From: Prorocentrum cordatum
Lineage: Eukaryota; Sar; Dinophyceae; Prorocentrales; Prorocentraceae
Assembly (NCBI GenBank): GCA_963575745.1
Contig: CAUYUJ010019083.1
Coordinates: forward strand, 112,862-176,861
Reading direction: 5' to 3'
DNA: 64,000 nt
Shown: positions 1 to 11,639 of the stretch, one piece after another
Layout: the number at the start of each line of letters is the position of its first letter
How positions within the stretch are numbered: position 1 is the first letter of the stretch
Made by a program: the position numbers and the translations under genes
The notes under the pieces: generated by a model
Told to the model about the DNA's origin: nothing
Database searches by the model: none
Seen by the model: the letters and a program-made list of their open reading frames with translations, nothing else

Positions 1-1
1 A

Positions 2-208
2 TCTTGCAGCAGCATTTTCGACAGAGGCCGCTCGAGGTCAGATGCAGCCGATTTGTTGCTGGACGGAGCCTGCCCTGGCCAAGGCTTGCACCGACAGGGG
101 AGTGTTGGGCGAGACCTGCGCAAATATGAAGCGCGCCCGTACTCAGGCAAATATTGTGCGCGGTGTGAAGTTCTAGGCCAGGCAGGCCACTGTCGCTGGA
201 TATCTTGA
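2..208 (+). CDS. Partial open frame at left edge, Cys/His-rich end
   Basis: A frame open from the window edge runs about 67 codons to a TGA at 206-208. Its last third contains a cluster reading YCARCEVLGQAGHCRW, a CxxC pair followed by an HC, which resembles a small zinc-binding knuckle. No family is recognised. The final 60 bases resemble 26510-26545 (shared words ggccaggaggcca and gctggat), so this may be the 3' end of a dispersed retroelement rather than a host exon. Only the open frame and the Cys/His pattern are seen directly; coding status is a guess. Confidence 0.25.
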   Translation, partial: SCSSIFDRGRSRSDAADLLLDGACPGQGLHRQGSVGRDLRKYEARPYSGKYCARCEVLGQAGHCRWIS

Positions 209-354
209 GGCATTGCGAGCGCTACAACTCCAAGCGTATTTTTTAATGTTTAACGCTTCGCGTATCCCCACCAGCCCATCCAGGAACGTTGCCCAGAGGA
301 GCTACCCTTCTCGGTGGAGCGTGGCATCACTTGGAGAGCCCGGGCGGCCTCGTT

Positions 355-560
355 GGCCCGAGGCATCTTGGATGCCGCTCGGAGTCTCTCGGGATGTCTC
401 TCGGGATGTCTCTCGGGATGTCTCTCGGGGTCTCTTGGAAGCCTGTTGAGGCGTCATTGGGGCCTTCCTGGTGGCTCTTGGGGGCCTCTTGGAAGCCTCT
501 TGGAGGCCTCTTGGGGCGCCCCTTGTGGTTTCTTGGCGCTCCGGGCCGTCTTGGAGCCAT
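355..560. repeat. CTTGGGGGCCTC-type minisatellite
   Basis: Degenerate tandem units built on ggcctcttgg, including three exact 12-bp copies of gggatgtctctc near 391-426. The same family recurs at 5420-6050, 14180-14640, 16440-16600 and 50790-50960. No gene is seen in 561-860. Confidence 0.7.
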
Positions 561-879
561 CTTAGAGACCATCGATCAAACAATGAATATGACATGATGT
601 GGAGTTTGTTTTTTAACGCGGATTGCCTCACAATCGCATCGCACTTTCATTTTTTGGCAACGGCGTTTACGATGACCACTGAAGTGGATCGCCTCCCTGT
701 GTGTCTGCTGTGGACGGCGACTCTCGCAAATTATGGTATGACGGATACTATGGACCGAGACCCCCTTTGACAAGGATTGCACATTAATGGTTGACTTCGC
801 CTTCTTGTGAATTGAGGCCCTGCGGCACGTTAGTCATGAGACCGATGGGCGTGACGCTTCATTGGCTAGATCGTTGTCG

Positions 880-1580
880 TCGTCCTCCTCCTCCTCTTCC
901 TTTTATTCTTTTGCCGGCTCCTCCTCCTACCTCCCTTGTCCCTCGTCCTCTTCCTTCGCCTTCTGCATCTCTTCTTCCTCCTCCCTCCCTCCTTTGCCCT
1001 CCTCCTCCTCCTCCTCCTCCTTCCCATTCCCTTTCTCTTCCTCTCCACCTTTTTCACCCCTCCCTTGCCACTCTCTTCTCTTCCTGGCCGCCTTCTTCCT
1101 CCCCTTCCTTCTACTTATCCCCCCCTTCCTCCCCATCCCCCTCGTCCTCCAACTCCTCCTCCTCCTCATCCTCCTCCTCCTCCTCCTCCTCCTCCTCCTC
1201 CATCGCCGCTGTGTGCCAGGCGAGGGGGTGCTCACTCCCAGGAGGGCGCGACGGACGTTCTCCTGAGGGGTGCCGCTCCCGTGTCCGAGCGCGCGAGCCG
1301 CGCTCGAGCGCCTTGCGGCCACGGTCGCCCAGCTCGTGCGTCGTCGTCGTCGCCGCAGGAGGAGGAGGGAGGAGGAGGAGGAAGAGAAGGTATCGGGGAT
1401 CATGGAGCAATGAACGTGGAGCAAGGTGGAGGGAGACGGGAGGATGAGGATGAGGATGAGGAGGAGGAGGAGGAGGAGGAGGAGGAGGAGGAGGGGGTGG
1501 AGGAGCGAGGCGGGAGGTTGAGGAGGATAAGGCACTGGGGAGGAGGAGAAGGAGGAGGAGGAGGAGGAGGAAAGGAGGAG
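880..1580. repeat. TCC-rich tract followed by GGA-rich tract
   Basis: 880-1205 is almost pure pyrimidine dominated by TCC; 1355-1580 is its purine counterpart dominated by GGA. The two can pair as an imperfect giant inverted repeat around a short GC-rich centre at 1206-1354. Long Ser/Leu/Pro or Glu/Arg frames here are repeat artefacts. Confidence 0.8.
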
Positions 1581-1639
1581 ACGGAGCACGTGGATGAGGG
1601 GGGAGGGGACATGATAGAACTGCGGATTCAAATGGTATG

Positions 1640-2150
1640 GTATGGGTTGTGCTGCTGCAGCTGTTGATGATGCTGCTGATGATGCTGATGATGATTGTGA
1701 TGGTGATGAGGAGGAGGAGGGTGAGGGGGAGGGGGAGGAGAAGGAGGAGGGCGAGCGGAGGACTAGAAGGTGGTTGATACGGATGGTGATGATGATGCTG
1801 CTGACGATGATGCTGATGATGCTGATGATGATGTTGATGATGATGCTGATGATGCTGATGCTGATGCTGATGCTGATGCTGATGCTTACGATGATGTTGA
1901 TGATGATGGTGGCGATGCTGCTGCTGCTGATGATCAGGATGCTGCTAATGATGGTGACTACGTTGATGTTGTTGATTGTGATGATTGTGGCGATGCTAAT
2001 GTCTATCCATGGCGATAATTATGCTCACGATGCTGATCATGCTTATGCGGCTGCTGCTGAGGATGATGCAGAAGAAGGTCACGATGTTGAGGACGATGAT
2101 GACGATGCCGATTACGATGAAGATGGCGACGATCATGATGATGCAGTTGT
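1640..2150. repeat. GAT/GCT trinucleotide array
   Basis: Imperfect (GATGCT) and (GAT) repeats. The frames encode only poly-Asp/Ala or poly-Met/Leu. The following 2151-2830 is low-repeat sequence in which I see no gene. Confidence 0.8.
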
Positions 2151-2867
2151 GGCTGAATTCCCATTTCTAGAGAATAAGTTTGTCGACCCCCCTAGTACAC
2201 CTGGTGCTTTTTCAACTGAAGTGCTCCTCTTGGGGCTCGCACCCTGTTTTTTACAAGGGAAAATCTTCCTACTCAGACTGTGCCCCTGGCCCCAGGTTTA
2301 CAACAACAACGGCTCCCGCCTGACACTTCCTCACAACTTATTTCAAAGTCGCGCTCTCGCGCGGCAGGTCTTCACAATTTGTGCAGGAAGCGAGGTCTCG
2401 CGTGGGACTTCATTGCAACTTATTCAGACGCCGCGCCCTCGACACTTGGAGATTACGCTCTCGTTTTTGCTTTTGACGATAGTCGCGCCATCGCTCGAGA
2501 CCTCTTCGCGATCCACGCAGGACTCACGTTTCAGCAACCCGCCTGCTCGACCTGGCCGCTGGGGCCCGCCCGGGGCCCGCCTTCCGACCCGCCCGCTAGG
2601 GTCTGCCCACCGGATCTGCCCGTCTAGTTCTGCCACGTGTCTTCCGCTCCTAGTCTCCCTCCTGCCAATCTCTCGTGCTTCATCCTTCTCCCTCCCACTT
2701 CCATCCGTCCTCTCTTCCCCTGTTTTAGTCTGCGCTAAATGCACGTGACAGGTGAGGGTGATATACCTTCAATGAGGGTACGATCGAAGACGAAGAGGGC
2801 TGGTACCACGGGTTAAGGATATACGTGTTGAATGGCACGCGAGCAGATAGGAGCGAACTGTCTGCAC

Positions 2868-3250
2868 ACGTCTGTTGTTATCGTTGTCGTTGTTGTCGTG
2901 GTTGTCGTTGTTGTTGTTTTGGTTGGTGGTGTTGGTGATGCTGTTGTGGTTGTCGTTGTGGTTGTTGTAGCTGTTGTTGTTGTGGTGTTGATGTGGGTTG
3001 TACCGATAAGGACGACGATGACGATGACGATGATGATAATGATGATGATACTGCTGGTGATGATGATGAGTGGTGGTTAGGGGGATGATGAGTGGTGGTG
3101 GTGATGATGATGAGGGTGATGATGACGATGCTGATCATGCTGATGATGATGATGAGGAGGAGGAGGAGGGGGATGATTCTGATGGTGGTGATGATGATGG
3201 TGATGGGGGGGAGGAGGAGGCTGAGCAGAAGGAGGATGAGGCGAACGAGC
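2868..3250. repeat. GTT/GTC then GAT microsatellites
   Basis: A (GTTGTC) stretch up to about 3000 passes directly into GAT repeats to about 3250. Confidence 0.75.
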
Positions 3251-3289
3251 CGGACTATCATGTTAGCTAGCGTGGACCCCAATCAGGGT

Positions 3290-3735
3290 GTTTGTAGCAC
3301 CACATGTTGTGCAATCTATGTGAAACAATATACATGTATATAAATCTGGTGCATTCTACCTGGCGCAATACGTTTTGTTCAACACATATTGTGCACTTTA
3401 CGTTGTGCAATATAGGGTGTTCAGCCTTTGCGGGGCAATCTATCGGTGCCACCTATGTGGTGCAACATCTGTGTTGCAATATAGATTGTGCAATTTATGT
3501 TGTGCAATATACGTGGTGCAGACCAGGTGGTGCAATCTATGTGGTGAGGAATCTATGTGGCGCACTCGACGTGGTGCAATCTATTTGGTGCAGTTTACGT
3601 GGTGCAATCGTTATGGTGGAATCTGTGCGGTGCAATCGACGTGGTGTAGTCTATGTGGCGCACTATAGGTTGTGCAATATATGTGGTGTTATCTTTGTGG
3701 TGCAACATTGGTGTACAATATCGGAGGTGAGGGGG
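3290..3735. repeat. GTGGTGCAATCTAT minisatellite, locus 1
   Basis: Tandem 14-20 bp degenerate units of the form tgtggtgcaatctatg. Related arrays lie at 6180-6330 and 31385-31880, and traces flank 5310-5370. 3736-4010 holds two copies of a GC-rich word containing gcgcggccggaccaaatgat and no gene. Confidence 0.8.
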
Positions 3736-4017
3736 TGAGATCGAAGTGGAACAGAGCGCCCCCCTACCGGGAAATCGGTTTCGGTTTCGTGTTCGTGCGT
3801 GCCGTGCGTGCGGGCGAGGCGAAGCTGCGTGGGCGGGCGAGAGGAAAGTCTCCTGTGGCTGAGGCGCGGCCGGACCAAATGATTCCCTTCCGGCGTCTGG
3901 TGGCGCGCGGTGTCCCGCCGATGTCCCGCTGTGGCTGAGGCGCGGCCGGACCAAATGATTTCCTTCGGCGTCCGGTGGCGCGCGGTGTCCCGCCGGTGTC
4001 CCGCTGGTGTCCCGTCG

Positions 4018-4024
4018 GTGTCCC

Positions 4025-4077
<53 letters not shown>

Positions 4078-4403
4078 CGATGATGATGATGATGTCGATG
4101 ATGATGATGATGATGACTGTGATGGTGGTGATGATGGTGCCCCGATGGTGATAATGTTGACGAAGTTGATGATGATGATGGTGATGCTGGTGATGATGAT
4201 GGTGTCCCGATGATGATGTTGATGATGATATTGCTGATGATGCTGACGGTGTCCCGGTGATGATGATGACGGTGTCCCGATGACGATGATGAGGATGAGG
4301 CTGATGATGATGCTGTTGATCATGATGGTGATGATGATGATGGTGTCCCGGTGATGATGTTGTTGATGATGATGACGATGATGGTGTCCCGATGATGACG
4401 ATG

Positions 4404-4435
<32 letters not shown>

Positions 4436-4455
4436 GATGATGATTATGATCATGT

Positions 4456-4488
<33 letters not shown>

Positions 4489-4626
4489 GGTGGTGATGGT
4501 GGTGATTTTGATGATGGTGGCCCGATGATGGTGATGATGATGTTGCTGATGTTGATGATGATGATGATGGTGTCCCGATGATGATGATGGTGATGATGAT
4601 GATGGTGACGATGCTGGTGGTGTCCC

Positions 4627-4672
<46 letters not shown>

Positions 4673-4673
4673 C

Positions 4674-4708
<35 letters not shown>

Positions 4709-4990
4709 GTGATGCTGATGATGCTGCTGCTGATGATGATGATGGTGTCCCGGTGATGATGATGATGATGTGGTTCATGATGATGTGGTTCATGATGATG
4801 TGGTCCCGATGATGTTGATGTTGATGATGCTGATGGTGACGATGATGGTGTCCCGATGATTACGATTTTGATGGTGCTGAGGCTGATGATGATGGTGATG
4901 ATGATGGTGATGAGGTGATGATGATGGTGGTGTCCCGATGGTGATGATGATGATGATGTTGTTGATGACGTTGACGGCGATGATGTTGAT
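4018..4990. repeat. GAT array punctuated by GGTGTCCCG
   Basis: Runs of (GATGAT) are interrupted about every 60-110 bases by ggtgtcccg or close variants, giving a two-level repeat. No coding gene is supported on either strand. Confidence 0.8.
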
Positions 4991-5009
4991 GATGATGCTG
5001 ATGACGTTG

Positions 5010-5260
5010 ATTGTGCGTTCGAGTGTGATATCGATAGTGAGATCGATCGTGAGACCGAATGTGGGATCGATTGTGAGATCGATTTTGAGATCGATCGTGA
5101 GATCGATTGTGTCATCGATAGTCAGATAGATTGTGAGATCGATCGAATGAGATAGATCGAGTGAGATCGATTGTGAGATCGATCGGGTGAGATCTATCGA
5201 GCGAGACCGATAGTGAGATCGATAGTGAGATCGATAGTGAGACCGATCGAGTGAGACGTT
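5010..5260. repeat. GAGATCGATNGTGA minisatellite
   Basis: About 16 tandem units of gagatcgat(t/a/c)gt or similar. Each unit carries the palindrome GATCGATC or ATCGAT. Confidence 0.75.
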
Positions 5261-5394
5261 GGTTCCTCCCCCCCCGAACCTCCTTATCACCCGAAGTGTG
5301 GTCGTATAGGTATGTCGTACCATCTATGGTGCTATTTGTGGGTGCTACTTGTGTGGTGCAATTTTTCTGATGGCCTTCGGCCCATCCAGCCACC

Positions 5395-6060
5395 GTGCCT
5401 GGGCTGTGGGTCAGAGTCCTCAGTGATGCTTCTTGGGGTCTCTTGGAGCGCTCTCGGGGGCCTCTTGGCGGAAGCTTTGGGGCTTCTTGGGAGCCTCTGG
5501 GGGGCCTCTTGGGAGCCTCTTGGGAACCTCTTATGGTTTCCTGTGGGCCTCCTTGGTGCCTCCTGGGGGCTTTCGGCGGTCTCTTGGGGCCTCCTGGGGG
5601 CCTCCTGGGGCCGAGAGCTCGAAATGTCCATGTGGGTTCCCCGCCAGAGCCTCATCCTGGAGCCGTCTTGGGGGCCCCTGGGGCCATCTTGGGCGACTCT
5701 TGGGCCGTTTTGGGGCCATCTTTGGCCTTTTTGGGACCTTCTTCGGGACCTCTTGGCATTCTTGGGGCGATCTTGGGGGCCTCTTGGGCCGTCCTGGAGC
5801 GTCGGGAAGCAGAACGCCAAACTTTACCAAACACCACGCGCAACTCAATGTTTGGTGCTTCCTGGGAGGCCTCTTGGAGGCCTCCTGGGGCGTCTTGAGG
5901 GCATCTTCTGCCGTCTGGCCGCCATCTTGGGCGTCTCGGCCCAATTGTCCGACGACTTGGGGCCCTTTTCGGCCGTCTTTGGGGCCTTTGAGGGTCCTCT
6001 TTGGGCTCCCTTGGCGTCTCAAGAGCTCGGGCCACACACTCTGGCAGCGTTGAGGACCAC
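5395..6060. repeat. CTTGGGGGCCTC-type minisatellite
   Basis: About 650 bp of degenerate ggcctcttgggg units, the same family as 355-560. Long open frames on both strands (160-250 codons) lack any recognisable domain and are dominated by Gly, Trp, Leu or Arg from the unit. Confidence 0.7.
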
Positions 6061-6179
6061 CAAGGACGGCCCGTGAAACCGGGGTTTCGGGCCTTTACCT
6101 TGAGAGCCATAATCTCGTTACCTCGCAGAGCTGCATGACCCTTGGGGCACTCCACTACGTGCCGAAGGCACGGTGGCGG

Positions 6180-6330
6180 GTGTTGTGCAATCGATGTGGT
6201 GCAATCTACGCGGTGCAATCGGCGAGGAGCAATCTATTTTGTGCAAACGACGAGCAGCAACCTATGTTGTGCAAGCAAAGCAACACGAAGCAACGCAACG
6301 CAACCTATGTGGTGCAATCCATCGGCGGTG
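6180..6330. repeat. GTGGTGCAATC minisatellite, locus 2
   Basis: Short array of tgtggtgcaatc-like units, then gcaacgaagcaacg repeats. Same family as 3290-3735. Confidence 0.65.
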
Positions 6331-6589
6331 ACGAGCAGCGACGGCAGCGATGGGGCGGCGACGGCGACTATATAGGCGCCAGGCCGACGCACAGGCCCAG
6401 ACAGCGGGCGGCGGCGGGGCGGCGGCGGGGCGGCGGCGGCGACGACATAGCCACCAGATCGACGCACAGGCCCAGTTCCTGAGAAAACACATAAGAACCC
6501 CTAAGTGCAAGCACTGTCTCGGGAATGATGTGGGAGGATAGAGCAGGGCGACGGGGTCGAGGAGGGTGAGAATAAGGAGGGTGAACGGG

Positions 6590-6800
6590 AAGAGGAGGAG
6601 GAGGAGGAGGACGAGGAGGAGGAAGAGGAGGAGGAGGAGATGGAGGAGGAGGAGGAGGAGGACGGAACAGGGGGATGGGTCCCTCTTCCTCCTTTCTCCT
6701 TCCTCCTACTCCTCCTGTTCCTCCTGCGGCTGCTCCTCCTCTTCTGGAGCTGCTTCTCCTCCTTCTCCTCCTCCTTCTTCTCCTCCTCCTCCTCCTCCTC
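6590..6800. repeat. GGA tract facing TCC tract
   Basis: GGA repeats (6590-6665) and TCC repeats (6683-6800) lie back to back and could fold into one hairpin. No gene is visible from 6800 to the retrotransposon edge at 6981. Confidence 0.75.
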
Positions 6801-6980
6801 GATGTCGCCCGTTCATGGTAGTGAGCCCTTCCTCGCCGCAACCGCCAGACGTGGTGGTAGTGTGGGGTGGGCGTGTCGCCTGAGACCTTCCTGGGCATCA
6901 TTGCTCTATCGCGCCTGGAATTCCTAGCAGCTGCACGGGTCGAACCTGTGATTCGCGCCTGGGCTGCGCGCGCACTGCTC

Positions 6981-7063
6981 ATCTGATGCGTGCACGTCTT
7001 TCCCACCGTGTCACCCGGTCCAGGCCGTCGATGCCAATCGCTGCCGTGAGTTTTTGGGCTCAA
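6981..7063 (+). repeat. Split direct repeat A1
   Basis: Aligns without gaps to 13532-13614 over 83 bases with about nine mismatches. It starts at atctgatgcgtgca and ends at tttttgggctcaa. Confidence 0.85.
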
Positions 7064-7086
7064 GAATTCGCAACAAGGCAGCGCGA

Positions 7087-8944
7087 ATGGAATATATCTT
7101 GCCTGCTGCACAGTACGCCTGGCAGGGGGCACTCGCTTACTTGTGGGGCGGCAGTCTCCAGAGGTGTCCGTCCGTCTCAATCCCGCCCTGCCCGTCGATC
7201 CCGCCGTGCCCGGCGATCCCGGCGTGCCCCGGCTGTCCAGCGTGCCCAGGCGGGAGCCCCGCGCCTGCCAACCCAGCGCCGCTAGGTGTCGAGCTGTCCT
7301 CCGAGGCATCCTCCTCGTCGTTCTGGGTGGTGGCGTTGGTGAACGAGCTGCTGCTTCTGGGCCTTGTGAGCTGTTATCTGTACTACTCTTGGGACCGTGT
7401 GACTGCAGTGTGCCGTCGTCGCGATGCTGGCAGCAGCGAGCGTGGCTCCGCTGGAGCCAGCCCCGGAGGGAGTACGTCCGTGGGCGTGGGTACGCTACGA
7501 AGGAGAGCCATTATGGCGCCAGCGGCTGATCTTGGGGCGGCGGGTGAGGCCCCCCATTGAGCCGGCACCGCGATGATTGTTCCTCATATGTACTGTGGAT
7601 ACGGACATCCATGAGGAGGGCTACTCGTGCAATGGGCTGGACATCGTCGCTGTGCGATTCGCCGATGATCGAGCTACGTTCCCTGCTGGGGTCCGGACCG
7701 CCAACTCGTACCGCTTCAGACGGAACCCGACGGTGGTGGAGCAGCAGCAGATCGACCAGGCGGCGCTGGACTTCTGCATGGCCGCGTTGACGGCCGACCA
7801 CCAGCGGTTACACCTCCCCGCGCCTGGCGTCCCGTTCCTGGTTCCGCTGACCTTCGGGCCGGCGCCCCAGGCAGTCGCAGGCGCGGGCGGTGCTCCGGCC
7901 GCTGGTGCCGCGGGAGGCCCGCTGGCCGCCGCCCTGGCCGCCCCTGGTGGGGGCCCCGCCGCTCTCGCAGGCGCGGTGGCCCCAGCCGCAGCCGCTGCTG
8001 TGGCGGCGCCCGCGCCTGTCGGCGCCGCGCTGGTGGCCGTGGCTCCAGCGGCGGCCGAGGCGGGGGGTGGGGCTCCGGCCGCGGTGTGGGTGCTGGTGGA
8101 GTCGACGACGGCAGGCCAGCGCGAGACGGTGGTGGTCCCGCCGGCAGGCTCGGAGCTGAGGGGGTCCATCGGCCTGATGCCGCTGAACGACGGCTCGTGG
8201 GTGGCGATCCGCTCCATCACGGGATCCGCGCAGGAGTACGCTGGGCGGGAGGTCGCCGCCGACGCCAGGCTGTCCGGCGTCGTGGCGAACCCCGCGGTCT
8301 GTGGAGGTCGGCAGCTGTGCCAGTGGAGAGACGCGGTCGCCAGCTTCACCGAGGAGACCTTCGTGGACTGGTATATCCCGGGGCCGCGCGCCATATGCTT
8401 GTGGTGCTGCAGATACATCGACAGGCGCCAGGGCGGACCCCTCGATCACTTTCGGTTCTGGAAATCGACCCTGGGCCTGTCGTCGGACGACTATGGAGTG
8501 AGTGACTACGAGGCCAGCGTGCGGGCCATCTACACGATGGCGTGCTGGGGCGGGCTCGACTTACCGAACATAGCAGGGGCTGAGCAGATCCTGCGGAAGT
8601 GCCAGATGTACGAATACGTTTACGTCATGGACCGAGATCCCCACCACGCTGGCGCCAGCGGCGGAGACGGTGGAGGCGACGGCGGCGACAAGAAGAAGAA
8701 GAAGAAGAAGAAGAAGAAGACGAAGAGAGGACATGGCCGTGGTCGTGGCGCTGGCCGTCATAGCCTCCTGAGCTTCGGGTTCATCGACGAAAGTGCTGCC
8801 TTCACCGGTCTCAGCCGAGACCATGGGGAGAGCATGATCTGCCCCTCGCTCCTCGAGCACGTGGCGAAGGAGGTGGAGGGGGGCGCTTCGGTGTTGAAGC
8901 AAGTACGCAAGGCCCGCGAGGAGCAGCGGGCCTTGCGATCATGA
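7087..8944 (+). pseudogene. Gag-like ORF1 of the DIRS-like element, frameshifted
   Basis: An N-terminal part from ATG 7087 carries a Pro/Cys-rich segment (about 7160-7260) and a hydrophobic stretch, FWVVALVNELLLLGLVSCYL, that could span a membrane. The frame then shifts near 7450, and a TGA at 7574-7576 precedes the long open frame 7577-8944. That frame has an Ala/Pro/Gly-rich linker (about 7830-8080), a conserved core with VDWYIPGPRA and WKSTLGLSSDDYGV, a Lys tract (8690-8720) followed by RGHGRGRGAGRH, and a C-terminal end with MICPSLLEHV and KQVRKAREEQ. This pattern fits the structural protein that precedes RT in dinoflagellate DIRS-like elements (from memory of the family, not a search). 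The Lys/Arg tract suits nucleic-acid binding. No ATG opens the 7577 frame before 7778. Confidence 0.7.
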
Positions 8945-9689
8945 CGCTGTTCCCACCGCGCGGGCCGCTTCCCCCAGGCGGTCCGCGTGTCTCTGGAGGG
9001 GGGCCCAGCGGCGGTAGCCCGCCGCTCGCTGGTGACGAGAGCTTCGAGGGCTCAACAGGAGATCGACAGCGAGATCTTTTTCCACTGCCTGAACCCGGTC
9101 AATAGCATCGGGCACGTTCTGGTGCGCCCGCTTGCACGCGCTGCTCGCCACCCGGGCCCGGCCCAGCCTCGCGGCGTTTGGCGTTTGGTTCGGGTGGCAG
9201 AGGGTACCGGCTTGGGGGCGCACAGGCCGAGGGCATCGTTTGTTCGCGTTCGGTGGTTCGTCGGGAGCTCCGGCGAGGTCATGCCGACTCGATGGTTGGC
9301 GAGGTTGTCCGCCCTTTCAACGACCTGTACGTTGGCCAGTCTCATCGCCCTGGCGGCCCCCCTCAGTCAGTCTCTGCGGGCCAGCAGCGGGCCTTGGACA
9401 ACGTTCGTGACGCCGTCCGACGGTTCGGTAGGCCCCCGGAGGGGCTGACTGGCTCACGAGCCCTGGGGTCCTGGATGAGCTCCGAGTTCTCAGCGACTAC
9501 GCTGGCGAGAGTGCCACCGTCGCTTCGCTCTACTTTGATGATGTCAACCGCCCCTCACCCCCGGGCGAGGGCTTCAAGCCTGTGCCGCTTGGGCGCGCTG
9601 GGCGGAGATGTTGGCCGCAAGATATTCGAGCGGTTTCATGATGTGATGTTGTCCCAGTCTGAGGATCGTGATCGGATCCAGTCCGAGGG

Positions 9690-10700
9690 CCAAGCTATAC
9701 ACCGACCCGGCGCTGCGGAACCCGAAGCTGTACATCCAGCTTTTGCGCGCCCTCGAGCATCGGAACCTCGTCGACCACTACGCTGACAAGACTTGTAGCG
9801 TAGGTGTGTTCTTCGTTTTCAAGAAGGCGGGGAAGCTACGGCTCATCCTGGGCGGCAGGCGCGCGTCGCTGCACATCCAGGTCCCCGACAAAGTAGCACT
9901 CGCGTCTGGCGCGATCTTTGCGGGGCTCCACGTGGGCGGCGGCAAGTCCATCGCGGTGGCGGAGGTTGACTTGGCCGACGCTTTCTACGCGATGCTGCTG
10001 CCGCCGGAGTTCTGGCGATATTTCGCCCTGCCTGGCTGCCGCGCTGGACAACTGGGGCTCGACTGTACCTCGGACGGCCGACAGGTGAGTGGGACGGACA
10101 TGGTCTACCCGTGTTTCCGGTGCCCGCGCGTGGGCTGCTCCTTCAGCCTATGGATCTGCCGGGCGATGTTGGAGGGTATGGCGTTGAAGGTGCCCCAGCT
10201 CTCCGACTCCAACCGCTTTGTGCACCGGCGGCCTGCGCCGCAGGTGACGGGCGACGTGATCCACACCGAGTACGTGGACAACCGCTCAGCTCCGAGCGGC
10301 GGGTCTCCCGACCCACGGAGTCGAGTGCAGTTTTGGGGCCGCGGCGCTGGGGTGGCAGTTCGACGAGAAGTTTCCGATCGTCGGGCTGGACCCAGCGTTG
10401 CGGTGGAAGTTGAGGCTAGCCTTCCTGGAGCTGTGCCGGAGGGGGTTCGCCTCTGGCAAGACAATCTCGCGCGTGGTCTCGCACTTCACCTCGAGGGCGT
10501 TGATCCGTCGCGAGCTTCTGTCCTGCCTCAACTCGCCGTGTGCCTTTTCCGCTCAGTATGGAGGCCGCGCCGCCAGACAGTGGCCTTCCTGCCTGCGCGA
10601 GCTGCAATGGTGCGCCAGCCTCGTCGTCTTCTGTTTTCGGGGCGCCGGTGCGGCGTTCAACGGCAGACTCACGATGGTGGACTCGTCGTGGTGGGGAGTT
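9690..10700 (+). pseudogene. Reverse transcriptase domain
   Basis: Polymerisation of cDNA from element RNA. Visible motifs: a YTDPALRNPK lead-in, fingers GVFFVFKKAGKLRLI, motif A AVAEVDLADAFY with its Asp at 9968-9970, motif B region around RCPRVGCSFS, and motif C YVDN at 10271-10282. YVDN replaces the usual YxDD, and the IDxR-type fingers box reads LGGR, which has lost its Asp. The thumb region (GWQFDEKFPIVGLDP onward) is in the next frame, so a one-base change lies between about 10283 and 10340. Motif order and spacing fit DIRS-type RT rather than LINE RT. Confidence 0.8.
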
Positions 10701-11335
10701 AGTTGGAGTCACGCAAAAACGGTCTTCTCCCGAGGTTGCTCTTGAGCTTTCACGACGAAATGAGAGGTGGAGGTTCAACGTTCGTCAGGAATGCGAGGGA
10801 TCTCATCGAGCTCATGCCTTTCAGGCAACCAACCCCGCCGACCCCTTCGTTTCGGAGTCGAACGTCGGTGTCGACTGGTTCGAGGGGGCGAAGTCGCTGT
10901 TCAAGGGTGAGGAGGAGGAGCACGCGGGCATGAATGATTATGAGGTGTTCAGCTACCCGAAGGAGGTGGAGACCACGGACGTAAAGGAGGATGAGGAGTT
11001 CCCCGAAATCCCGCATGACGTCCGGGCAAGCGGATGGCATCCCGTCGTATCTCACCGATGGAGTCGTTCAGAGCACCAGGTCGTCCTCGAGGGCCGGGGC
11101 ACGGTCGTTGCTGCTCGTCACGTTCTTCGACGCCTTTCGTCCTTCAACCGTTGCCATTTGCGCTTGGGCGACTGTCTGGGCGCGATCCTGGCCGCCGCCA
11201 AGGGCCGCTCGTCGCCGCGGGGGGCGAGCCGCGAGTGCCGGCAGCTGGCGGCCCTTTCGCTGGCTAGCGCCGCGGCCTTCTTCTGGCGCTGGGTGCCCTC
11301 CGAGAGGAACTCCGCGGGCCGCGCCTCTCGGAACC
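10680..11335 (+). pseudogene. RNase H-like domain
   Basis: Follows RT as in DIRS elements. It begins around VDSSWWG, corresponding to the first catalytic Asp, then passes through a frame change to ELSRRNERWRF. A VLEGRGTVV segment carries the expected Glu and HLRLGDCLGAILAAAKG the next Asp. The C-terminal box reads WVPSERNSAGRASR, where the family usually has N-x-A-D before xxSR, so the last acidic residue appears replaced by Gly. An extra acidic segment (about 10900-11010) separates the first two motifs. Confidence 0.65.
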
Positions 11336-11639
11336 TGCCGGGGGTGGGCTATGCTTCGGCGGCGGCAGGATCGAGCTGCCCTGGTGGTGGCGCTGCCTGC
11401 AGTGGCCCCCGCTCCTTCGCCGGGGTCGCCCTGGCACGGGGCCTCATGCCTGTGGCCCCCCGCCCGGCCTCGAGGAAGAGGCGCGCTGGGACCCCGAGTG
11501 GGCGGGCCACTTCTTTGGCGAGGGCGAGCCCCGCAGCAGCGCAGCCGGCAGCCGCAGAGCCGCTGGAGCGCAGCGCCCGGGCATCGCGCCGTCGGGGGAG
11601 GCGCCCGCAGGGTTCGCAGTGGCGAGGTCGCGGCCAGCG

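Noticed and set aside
4007-4213. Poly-Asp frame and similar Asp/Met/Ile frames in GAT arrays (also 39224-40054, 41523-42236, 61438-62365)
   Set aside because: Pure trinucleotide repeat translation with no flanking domain.
6925-6990. tRNA-like arms on the minus strand just left of the retrotransposon (T-loop-like ggttcgacc, a 5-bp anticodon-like stem)
   Set aside because: No acceptor stem pairs, the anticodon loop lacks U33 and the T stem has a mismatch. At most it is a broken tRNA relic.
7044-7064. Spliced-leader-like ending (ccgtgag...gggctcaag) inside repeat A1
   Set aside because: Only partial match needing a gap, and A2 does not preserve it (tccatggg). Likely chance.
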